Assembly: GCF_008087665.1 (NCBI RefSeq)
Contig: NZ_CP042912.1
Location: 62,001 to 126,000 of the forward strand
Length of the DNA: 64,000 bases
Direction of reading: 5' to 3'
DNA from: Mariniblastus fucicola
GTDB taxonomy: Bacteria; Planctomycetota; Planctomycetia; Pirellulales; Pirellulaceae
Shown here: positions 34,098-40,819 of the stretch, one piece after another
Position numbering within the stretch: the stretch's first letter is position 1
How the letters are laid out: the number at the start of each line of letters is the position of its first letter
The notes under the pieces: model-generated
Database searches by the model: none
What the model was told of the DNA's origin: nothing
What the model saw: the letters and a program-made list of their open reading frames with translations, nothing else
Made by a program: the position numbers and the translations under genes

Positions 34098-34524
34098 TTA
34101 GCCCGCCGCGAAGGGTATCCAGTCGCCCGACTTCTCTTTTTGGCCGCCTTCGTGAATGATCGTTTCCATAAATACGTGATGACCAAGCCGCGTGACTCCT
34201 CGCTCCACCAGATCGATCAACGTCCACCAGTCGCGATCCCTGGCATGGTTGGTGGAAAACCAGAGTCCGGGCAGAGCCTTGCTTTTGATGACGCCAATTT
34301 CATCCGGAGGTACCAAGACGAAATTCGATTCGGTTCCAGTGACAAGTCTGATGCTGATCCGCGTATGTCGCAATGTACTCCGCAACACCAAACCGTTCGG
34401 AAATGGCACGACGGAATTTGTGTTCGTTCACTTCATAGGCATCGAAGACATCAAAGATAAAAATCGGCGGACCGGCGAATCCATTTTCCGTTGCATCGCA
34501 CTGTTTTAGTCGACCATGGTTCAC
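34098..34524 (-). pseudogene. Uma2/DUF820-type nuclease remnant, frameshifted
   Basis: Two minus-strand frames each carry half of a Uma2-like C-terminal region. The upstream frame reads GPPIFIFDVFDAYEVNEHKF then SERFGVAEYI, the usual beta strand and helix near the active site. The downstream frame reads FVLVPPDEIGVIKSKALPGLWF then GVTRLGHHVFME, the usual C-terminus. They meet around 34320-34350 with a shift of frame, and the N-terminal ~90 residues of the family, with the first catalytic residues, are not found. It is therefore a decayed gene. Uma2 proteins are putative PD-(D/E)XK endonucleases that often occur in many copies. The identification rests on pattern memory of the family. Confidence 0.6.
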
Positions 34525-34741
34525 CTATGCGACCAGCCCGGGCACGATTCGCGTTTCTGCATTGAGAATTGCGCGTACATGAAAGCACACGTAGATTCCA
34601 GGCGTTGCAAGTCAGTAGCGATTGACACATAGTCGATCGTCCGTAAGCAAAATGGTCTTGGGGGAGGGAGCCCAGGCATGGGAGTTCGATTCGGAGGGCA
34701 AAGAGACCCCAGGAGAATTCCAGCTTTCCTGACAGTCCACG
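34525..34741. other. Intergenic region without recognised gene
   Basis: Open frames exist here on the minus strand but give Cys/Arg-rich sequence with no family resemblance. The sequence may be further decay of the adjacent Uma2-like gene. Confidence 0.4.
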
Positions 34742-34779
34742 AAAAAAGCAGCCGATGGTGAGTGACGTCATCGGCTGCT
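34742..34779 (-). terminator. Rho-independent terminator
   Basis: On the minus strand an 11-bp stem (AGCAGCCGATG with CATCGGCTGCT) is followed by a six-base T-run. It ends the coiled-coil secreted protein gene at 34833. Confidence 0.92.
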
Positions 34780-34832
34780 TCCCGTTAGGCGAAATTCAAT
34801 CAGCAACTACTGGAGTCGCCGACAAAACGTTC

Positions 34833-35681
34833 TCATCCCCCAACTCGTTTCTTCATTCGCTGGTTGATTCGTTCGCGAATCTGATCGTTGATGTTGTTCG
34901 GCTTGTAGTCAAACTTGTCGCCGGAAAGCTCTTTCAGCTTCGCCTGTTGGGTGGACGTCAGCTCCGACAGAAGCTTGCCTTTGATTTCTTCCTTCAGCTT
35001 CTCCATTCGCTCGGCCAATTCCTTTTTCAGTTCCTTCTGGCGATCCTCGATACGCTTCTTCTGTGCCTCATCGATGCCCAGCTCTTCCATCACCTGATCC
35101 GACAGCAGCGTCCTGGCGGCCCCGCTTTTCTGCATTTGAATCTGCAACGCAACCTGCTTCAATCGATCAAGCTGGTGCGGCAACAGCATCGATTCCAGTT
35201 TCGCCTGGCGCCCTTTTTGAAGTTCCGCGATCTCCATAGCGATGTCCTTCATCTGCGACGGATCCAGTTTGCCGCCAGCCATCGATTGAGCCTTCTCCCT
35301 GATCTGTTCCTGTAATTCGTTTTGAGCGCTCTGGAACTGGTCCAGTTGATCGCCAACCAGTTCCAGTTCTTCGCGAACGTCTGTGTTATCAAGCAACGAA
35401 AGCGGATTGATCGCGCCCGCGTTGGGAAGCCAGTCGCCGGCAATGCTGTCTCCAGTGAAAATTTGGAAAGACGATTCACCGCCCTCGAGGTCTCCAGCGA
35501 ACGACATCCGCGAGGAAGAAATCACGACTGGAGCCCCGCCAGAGTTGTCGACCGACATCTGGATCTCCATGACTTCCTCGCCGACAGCCGGTTCATCGTC
35601 CTGAGCCAGGGCCGGAGAAGAAAGTACACCGCCGAGGCAAAGGCCGGAAATGACGAGCGAGTGAATTGCTTTACGAATCAT
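34833..35681 (-). CDS. Secreted coiled-coil protein of unknown function
   Basis: A 282-residue protein with signal peptide (cleavage near PALAQDD). The mature part has a short beta-rich section (to about 95) and then a long charged helical region rich in Lys, Glu, Gln and Leu (about 105-265), predicted to form coiled coils. This is similar in look to periplasmic Spy/CpxP-like or LTXXQ proteins but without a clear LTxxQ signature. The ATG at 35681 has a clear AGGAG ribosome binding site. It is the last gene downstream of a sigma/anti-sigma/PDZ unit and has its own terminator. Confidence 0.7.
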   Translation of the reverse strand: MIRKAIHSLVISGLCLGGVLSSPALAQDDEPAVGEEVMEIQMSVDNSGGAPVVISSSRMSFAGDLEGGESSFQIFTGDSIAGDWLPNAGAINPLSLLDNTDVREELELVGDQLDQFQSAQNELQEQIREKAQSMAGGKLDPSQMKDIAMEIAELQKGRQAKLESMLLPHQLDRLKQVALQIQMQKSGAARTLLSDQVMEELGIDEAQKKRIEDRQKELKKELAERMEKLKEEIKGKLLSELTSTQQAKLKELSGDKFDYKPNNINDQIRERINQRMKKRVGG

Positions 35682-35722
35682 GGTATCTCCTGAGGAAGTC
35701 GAATTTGTTTTGGCAGTGTGTA

Positions 35723-35760
35723 TAAAAAAAATGAGCCCCACTCGGAAACGAATGGGGCCT
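35723..35760 (-). terminator. Rho-independent terminator
   Basis: On the minus strand GGCCCCAT pairs with the GTGGGGCTC region (core GCCCCA/TGGGGC, 6-7 bp) and is followed by an eight-base T-run. It lies between the PDZ protein gene and the coiled-coil protein gene, so the latter may have its own promoter or depend on read-through. Confidence 0.85.
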
Positions 35761-35767
35761 GTTGAAA

Positions 35768-36751
35768 CTAGAAATCTCCGCGATCTTCGCCACGCATTCC
35801 GCGACGCATTTCTTCCATCCGCTCTTCCATTCGGCGGATCTTTTCGTTGAACTCGTCCATCATTTCAAGACGAATGCCGCCGCCAAATCCGTCTGCGAAA
35901 TCGCCTCCCTCACCGAGAATGATTCCGGGTCCAAACTGTTTGAACTCAAAGTTCATGCCGGGACCAAAGCCAGGAAAATTCTGGCCAAAGTCAGGACCAA
36001 GTTCGACCATCATCTGGTTGACGCCTTCGCGTTCGGTTGGCGTGACGGTCAGTGAGATCTCTTCGCCACCGCGTAGAACGGTGAAGACAACATCAAGGCC
36101 CTCAGCGCCGGCTTCATTGACGATCGTCGAAAGATCTTTCTGCGTCATGACCGGTTTCTGATCGGCGTACATCACGATGTCATTTTTTGCAAATCCAGCC
36201 TGCTCCGCAGCACCGCCACGAAGCACGCGAGTGATCACCAAGCCAGTTTCCTCATCGATTTTCAGTTGCGAGCGAAGCACTGCAGAGACGGGTTGGCAGG
36301 AAACTCCGATCATCCAGGTTTTGGGTCCTTTCGATTCGGAAACGACTCCACCGAGCCCACCGGAACCGAGGTCGATTTCACGACGAACTCCGTCGGGGCC
36401 AACCAGAATTGCCTTGCCGGTCGACTCCAGTTTTTGCTGGCCGTCTTCACCGACGACTGTTTTCGAAGACCGCGTGATCGTGACGCTTTTGGCATCCGAC
36501 ATTTTGAATTCTTCGACACTGCCGTCCGGTTTGACCACGGTGATGACGCCATTTTCGATCGTCGCCGATCCCTTCTCGGCATCCCCGTCCGCATCGATCC
36601 TGATTGCCTTGCCGACGACGGTTCCTTTTTCTTCAAGGTCTTTTGCGATGCCTACTTTTTCACCGTCCTGATTTAGCAGGATGATTTCCTGAGCAAACGC
36701 TGACGAGCAGCAAAGAACAACCATGAACAACGGAAGAATACAGGTTTTCAT
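35768..36751 (-). CDS. Secreted PDZ-domain protein
   Basis: A 327-residue exported protein with signal peptide (VVLCCSSAFAQ). Residues about 22-120 are beta-rich (EDGQQKLESTGKAILVGPDG). A PDZ domain covers about 155-245 (QLKIDEETGLVITRVLRGGAAEQAGFAKNDIVMYADQKPV), with no protease domain. The C-terminus is highly charged and helical (EKIRRMEERMEEMRRG). The ATG at 36751 has an AGGAG ribosome binding site. It lies 64 bases after the anti-sigma gene, so the sigma/anti-sigma/PDZ genes are one unit. A role in sensing misfolded or cleaved envelope proteins, as for PDZ modules in RseA-type pathways, is inference. Confidence 0.8.
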   Translation of the reverse strand: MKTCILPLFMVVLCCSSAFAQEIILLNQDGEKVGIAKDLEEKGTVVGKAIRIDADGDAEKGSATIENGVITVVKPDGSVEEFKMSDAKSVTITRSSKTVVGEDGQQKLESTGKAILVGPDGVRREIDLGSGGLGGVVSESKGPKTWMIGVSCQPVSAVLRSQLKIDEETGLVITRVLRGGAAEQAGFAKNDIVMYADQKPVMTQKDLSTIVNEAGAEGLDVVFTVLRGGEEISLTVTPTEREGVNQMMVELGPDFGQNFPGFGPGMNFEFKQFGPGIILGEGGDFADGFGGGIRLEMMDEFNEKIRRMEERMEEMRRGMRGEDRGDF

Positions 36752-36815
36752 TTGAATCTCCTGTGAGGAAATCTGGTTCGTAAATAAGGTGTGAAACGTA
36801 ATCGCGCCGTGCAGC

Positions 36816-37541
36816 CTAATGTCCCTGGTTGAAGCGAATGCTTCTGACCGGAACCACGAACTGACGTCCGTCCTCAAGGCGGCCCGACATATAGTTGGTT
36901 GATTCGTCGATGTCGTATCCCGACTGGCTCAGCCGTTGACGTGCCTCTGGCGAGAAACCCGAATCCGGCAAAATGTCGTCGAGCGAAACTCGTTGCGTCG
37001 CGTCGCCGTTACTGACCAATCGATGTAAATCGTTGTACCGATACAAGTCGACTTCTCCGTTGATCGCTTCGCCGTCCGGCGTCAACAGTTCCATCCGGTA
37101 TTCGGGTTGAAGATCGACCGGCGTGACTTGCGGGCTGACCGGGTCGTTGCTTGCGATCATCGCTGGGCGGTCCGTTGGATCAGGCGACATGGTTGGCCCA
37201 TCGCTCCCTGTCAGATAGCCAACCAGTCCGGCAACGGCGAGGCTGGCGGCTATCGCCAGTTGACGGACCAGAGGCATCGGTTGGGAGGTTGTTTCTTTCG
37301 CTTCAGGCTTGACCGGTTTAGCCGTCTTGGTGGACTTGGCCGGGCCAACCGCGACGTCATCAGCCAGCGTTTCAAATTGTTTGCTGAACAATTGATCTTC
37401 CGCAAACGCACAGGCGATCATTCGCCACTGGTTCGGATGCTGATCGGCAAGCTGCAGCATTTCGCGAACCTCGGCGGCAGAAAGTTCGCCGTCGATCAGA
37501 CGTTGAAGCTGATTCGGATCGGTTGAAGTTTCATTTGACAT
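36816..37541 (-). CDS. Single-pass anti-sigma-factor-like protein
   Basis: A 241-residue protein. Residues 1-60 (LQRLIDGELSAAEVREMLQLADQHPNQWRMIACAF) resemble the cytoplasmic helical part of planctomycete anti-sigma factors. One membrane helix lies at about 88-110 (QLAIAASLAVAGLVGYL), and an external domain of about 130 residues follows. The gene starts inside the end of the ECF sigma gene (11-base overlap), which is the usual layout for a sigma factor and its membrane inhibitor. No zinc-binding HxxxCxxC is present, so it is not a classical ZAS-type anti-sigma factor. Confidence 0.78.
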   Translation of the reverse strand: MSNETSTDPNQLQRLIDGELSAAEVREMLQLADQHPNQWRMIACAFAEDQLFSKQFETLADDVAVGPAKSTKTAKPVKPEAKETTSQPMPLVRQLAIAASLAVAGLVGYLTGSDGPTMSPDPTDRPAMIASNDPVSPQVTPVDLQPEYRMELLTPDGEAINGEVDLYRYNDLHRLVSNGDATQRVSLDDILPDSGFSPEARQRLSQSGYDIDESTNYMSGRLEDGRQFVVPVRSIRFNQGH

Positions 37542-38109
37542 TGGGAAGGTCCTGTGGATCGATGTTCAAAACTTGCAACGAGCTTCTCATCCTGTTGCGG
37601 GCTCGGGCCAGTCTCCTTTCGACGGCCTTCTCCGTGATACCCAAACGATCAGCCAACTGTTTGTAGCTCCAGTTTTCGGTGTACTTGAGCATCAAAATTT
37701 CTCGGCTCTCTTCGTCCAGGGAACCGATCGCAGATTCCAGTGACTGACTCTGTTCCTGTTTCAATAACCAATCCAGCGGTTGTGGTTCCGGAGCCGTCAG
37801 TTCGCTTTGCAGCGTTTCGTTCAGCTCCGGTTTTGCGTGTGATTTACGATTGGCTTTGCGATGAAAATTCGCAGCCTTTCGCACCGCCACGCCGTACAAA
37901 AAAGGAGCCACTTTCGACGGTTCGCTGGGAACCGCGGCGGCCGATCCGTTGCTGGACTGTTGAACCACCGCGAGGGCGACTTCCTGCATCAGGTCATCGA
38001 TCGAGTGCGGGTCTCCAATGCGACTTTGCAGCACCTTGCGCAACCAATTGCGATGCGTCGCAATGGCTTGCAGCCAGTCGATCGTTTGGGGACTCGATGC
38101 GGATTCCAT
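37531..38109 (-). CDS. ECF-type RNA polymerase sigma factor
   Basis: A 192-residue sigma factor. Region 2 includes HSIDDLMQEVALAVVQ and region 4 is SREILMLKYTENWSYKQLADRLGITEKAVERRLARARNRMR. The ATG at 38109 (MESASSPQ) is chosen because the frame upstream of it is not sigma-like; a start at 38211 is possible. Its 3' end overlaps the anti-sigma gene. It probably controls its own unit (anti-sigma, PDZ protein, perhaps the coiled-coil protein). Confidence 0.9.
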   Translation of the reverse strand: MESASSPQTIDWLQAIATHRNWLRKVLQSRIGDPHSIDDLMQEVALAVVQQSSNGSAAAVPSEPSKVAPFLYGVAVRKAANFHRKANRKSHAKPELNETLQSELTAPEPQPLDWLLKQEQSQSLESAIGSLDEESREILMLKYTENWSYKQLADRLGITEKAVERRLARARNRMRSSLQVLNIDPQDLPNVK

Positions 38110-38305
38110 GACGTCTGAGCACGCTCGGTAGTTCAAGTCTGCGTCAGCAATTTGTACGCATTGATAGTTGCGCTGGGAGCATTTTTCCCCCTCGAAAATT
38201 GCAGAAAACATTTTTAGGCCGGTTCTGAACCGAGTTTGGCCCTGTTTTCACCGCGAAAAACGAGGGCTGGGCGCTTTGGTCCTCGCCGAAGTCTTGAAGC
38301 GACAG

Positions 38306-39409
38306 CTACTTTGCCAGCACCCAGCGAGCCACCGAACCTTCGGGGCCGACCGCCCAGCCTGTTCGGCCGGTATCGGAAAAGCCAACCGAGTTGAAACCCT
38401 TGTTGGAAATCCGAACCCATTTGTCGCCAAGATCGGTCGACATGTCCGTGCCGTTGGTACCAACCGCGACAAGTTTGACTTCGCGGCCGTTTTTCCAGGC
38501 TGCGACGCAACTACGATAGCCACTAGGAGCAACGCGAGGAGAAGGCGTCGTCCAGGACTTTCCACCGTCGCGAGTCACCGCGTAATTGCTGCTCGTATCG
38601 TCGGCTTCGAGATAGTTGCCTCCAACCGCGACGCCGTGGCGATCGTCCAGAAAGCAGATCGAGAAAATGCCGCTCGACGGAGAGCGCTCAATCGGGATCG
38701 GACCGCCGAAGGACCAGGACTTGCCGCGGTCTTTGGAGATCAGGATTCGCGAACTGCTGCGGGTCTGGTCTTCTTCGGTTCCGCCAAGCCCGATGAAGCA
38801 CAGGTCTTCACCGACGACACACATGTTGGTTCCGCTGGCCGCAAAGCCGGCCTCTCCTTTTTCGGTAATCGGAAGTTGGTCCGTGTGAAGCGACTTCCAG
38901 GACTTGCCGCCGTCCTTGGTTCGAGCCAGCCAGATTCGGCCATTGATCGGGTCGCTCATCACGATCCCGTAGCGGTGATCCCAGAAAGAGATCGCGTCGA
39001 AGAAGGCGCCTGATTTTGAACCGCAGGAGTTCCACGTGCGGCCTCCATTGGTGGTGCGGAAAATCTTGGCGACATCGCCGGAACTGATGATCACCGCGGT
39101 GCCGTCATCGAAAGCGTGGATGTCGCGGAAGTCAAGTTCTTCGGCGCCTTCGACCGGACGGGATCGCCATGTCTTGCCGCCGTCGGAGGAGACGATGACC
39201 GTGCCTTTGGTGCCCGACGCCCAGATGACTTTGTCGCTGACGACATGCAGTCCGCGAAAGCTGGCGTCGGTGCCAACGTCGACGGCTTGCCAAGGCGATG
39301 TGACGACTCGCTGAGTCGTGCTACCGGCGAGTTCGATGTTCTCTTTTTCCTGCGCGAACAGAGGGGAAGTGATGAAGGCAAGCAGGATAAGTGTGGCGAG
39401 AGTTTTCAT
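38306..39409 (-). CDS. YCF48/BNR-repeat secreted beta-propeller
   Basis: A 367-residue exported protein with signal peptide (FITSPLFAQ) and five to six Asp-box repeats of the form SxDGGxTW (SSDGGKTWRS, TTNGGRTWNS, TKDGGKSWKS, SKDRGKSWSF, TRDGGKSWTT). The arrangement matches YCF48-like photosystem II assembly/oxidoreductase-type propellers, which are common in non-photosynthetic bacteria with unknown ligands. It is not overlapping with neighbours and is probably a single-gene unit. Confidence 0.88.
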   Translation of the reverse strand: MKTLATLILLAFITSPLFAQEKENIELAGSTTQRVVTSPWQAVDVGTDASFRGLHVVSDKVIWASGTKGTVIVSSDGGKTWRSRPVEGAEELDFRDIHAFDDGTAVIISSGDVAKIFRTTNGGRTWNSCGSKSGAFFDAISFWDHRYGIVMSDPINGRIWLARTKDGGKSWKSLHTDQLPITEKGEAGFAASGTNMCVVGEDLCFIGLGGTEEDQTRSSSRILISKDRGKSWSFGGPIPIERSPSSGIFSICFLDDRHGVAVGGNYLEADDTSSNYAVTRDGGKSWTTPSPRVAPSGYRSCVAAWKNGREVKLVAVGTNGTDMSTDLGDKWVRISNKGFNSVGFSDTGRTGWAVGPEGSVARWVLAK

Positions 39410-39468
39410 GGTTTTGAGAATGGGGAGACGTTTGCAAAAGGCACGGTGGTCTCCACCGTGTGCTGGTT

Positions 39469-39546
39469 GATGAATGCAATCACAGGCTGGAAGCCTATGC
39501 CACCGACGATGAATGCAATCACAGATCGAAAGCTTATGCCACCGAC
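39469..39546. repeat. 39-bp direct tandem repeat
   Basis: Two adjacent 39-base copies (39469-39507 and 39508-39546) share 33-35 positions; the differences cluster in the middle. The sequence around AGCCTATGCCACCGAC is reminiscent of a dispersed planctomycete intergenic repeat. The second copy ends just before the pheA stop on the opposite strand. Confidence 0.85.
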
Positions 39547-39553
39547 CGAAATT

Positions 39554-40672
39554 CTACAGCACGGTTTCGCCAGCCGGGAAACTTCCGAGCACGGTCAGGT
39601 TGGAGCAATGAGCGCGGGCTTCGCCGACGACCGTGGCGATGGCGACGTCCTTGCGATGGCCTTCGATCTCAATGAAGAAAGTGTAATCCCAATTCTCCTC
39701 GCGGCTTGGGCGTTTTTCGATGTGCGAAAGATTAATCTGGTTTCGCTTGAAAACGCTCAGCACATCAACCAGGGATCCCGGATGATGGTCCGTGGTGAAC
39801 ATGATTGACGTTTTGTCTTTCTTGGAGATCTCAGTTTCTTCGCGCGACAGGATCAGGAATCGTGTCACGTTCGACTGACGATCCTCGATCGCCTGGAACA
39901 GCGGGTGCAGCCCGTAAATCTCGCCGGCCAACGAAGAGCCAATCGCCGCAGCGCCGCTTTCGGGGTCGATCAGATATTCGTCAACAGCCTGACGCGCCGC
40001 CGCCGCAGTGCTCTCGGCCGGGATGCGTTCCGCGTTCGGGTACTGCGTTGCCAACCAGTTGCGGCACTGGGCAAACGCTTCCGGTCGCGAGTAGATTTTC
40101 TTCACGTCTTCAGGTTTGCCAGTCGAGAGCAAACAGAAGTGAATCCCCAGACGGACTTCGCCGTAAATGTTCAGCCGATCGTGGTAGGTCATGAACGAGT
40201 CGAGCGTTTCGTTGATGCCACCGCCGATGCTGTTTTCGATCGGAACCAGACCATAGTTCACGTGGCCGCGGGCGACTTCTTCGAACACGCCTTCGATCGC
40301 GCGAAGGTCTTCGTACTCGCAGCAGGCGCCGAACTTTTTGGTGGCAGCGAGGTGGCTGAACGTTCCGATTGGACCGAGGTAGCCGATCCGCAGTGGTTGT
40401 TCGAGCTTGAAACTGCCGCTCATCATTTCGCGATAGATGGCTTCGATGGCTTCCTGGGGAAACACGCCTCCCTTGTTGAGCTGAGCGACTTTTTTCATTA
40501 CGGCTGCCTCGCGATGCGGCGCGTAAATCGGAATGCTGGAACCCTGTTTGATCTTGCCGACTTCGATCACGTGGCGAGCACGTTGGTTGATCAGGTCGAC
40601 CAGTTGGCGGTCGACGTCGTCGATGTTTTTCCGTAGTTCCGCCAACGGATCTTCGTTAGTTTCGTCAGTCAT
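39554..40672 (-). CDS. pheA: Bifunctional chorismate mutase/prephenate dehydratase (P-protein)
   Basis: A 372-residue enzyme of phenylalanine biosynthesis. The AroQ-type chorismate mutase domain is at about 8-95 (LAELRKNIDDVDRQLVDLINQRARHVIEVGKIK, with the Arg and Glu/Lys positions of the family). The prephenate dehydratase domain is at about 97-275 (IGYLGPIGTFSHLAATKKF, GLVPIENSIGGGINETLD, ending in the TRF motif of NVTRFLIL). A C-terminal ACT regulatory domain at about 285-365 (HHPGSLVDVLSVFKRNQINLSHIEKRPS) has the GALV/ESRP-like Phe-binding segment. The enzyme converts chorismate to phenylpyruvate and is feedback-inhibited by Phe in characterised relatives. Confidence 0.95.
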   Translation of the reverse strand: MTDETNEDPLAELRKNIDDVDRQLVDLINQRARHVIEVGKIKQGSSIPIYAPHREAAVMKKVAQLNKGGVFPQEAIEAIYREMMSGSFKLEQPLRIGYLGPIGTFSHLAATKKFGACCEYEDLRAIEGVFEEVARGHVNYGLVPIENSIGGGINETLDSFMTYHDRLNIYGEVRLGIHFCLLSTGKPEDVKKIYSRPEAFAQCRNWLATQYPNAERIPAESTAAAARQAVDEYLIDPESGAAAIGSSLAGEIYGLHPLFQAIEDRQSNVTRFLILSREETEISKKDKTSIMFTTDHHPGSLVDVLSVFKRNQINLSHIEKRPSREENWDYTFFIEIEGHRKDVAIATVVGEARAHCSNLTVLGSFPAGETVL

Positions 40673-40706
40673 GAGCGTGGTGTTTGAGGTGATTGGTATA
40701 GGGTTA

Positions 40707-40776
40707 GTTTAACGGCAAGCCGCAGGCGACGGTGTTGGAGTGTAGGAACGCAGTCGCCTGCGGCTTGCCGTTAAAC
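40707..40776. repeat. Large perfect inverted repeat (REP-like)
   Basis: Two 24-base arms (40707-40730 and 40753-40776) are exact reverse complements around a 22-base loop, giving a very stable hairpin with the core AACGGCAAGCCGCAGGCGAC. It lies between the pheA start and the prolyl oligopeptidase stop. One arm recurs with a single change at 5781-5804. Confidence 0.9.
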
Positions 40777-40819
40777 GAAAAGGATTGTGCTTGGGCAATG
40801 CGCTCGCGACGCTACCAAG

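Noticed and set aside
33876-34460. 194-codon plus-strand frame between the alpha/beta hydrolase and the coiled-coil gene
   Set aside because: Basic low-complexity product; the opposite strand carries recognisable Uma2-like pieces.
34670-34730. tRNA-like T-arm pattern (GAGTTCGATTCGG)
   Set aside because: No acceptor stem, anticodon arm or D-arm can be built around it.
34451-34771. 106-codon minus-strand frame upstream of the Uma2 remnant
   Set aside because: Cys/Arg-rich composition, overlaps a terminator, no family resemblance.
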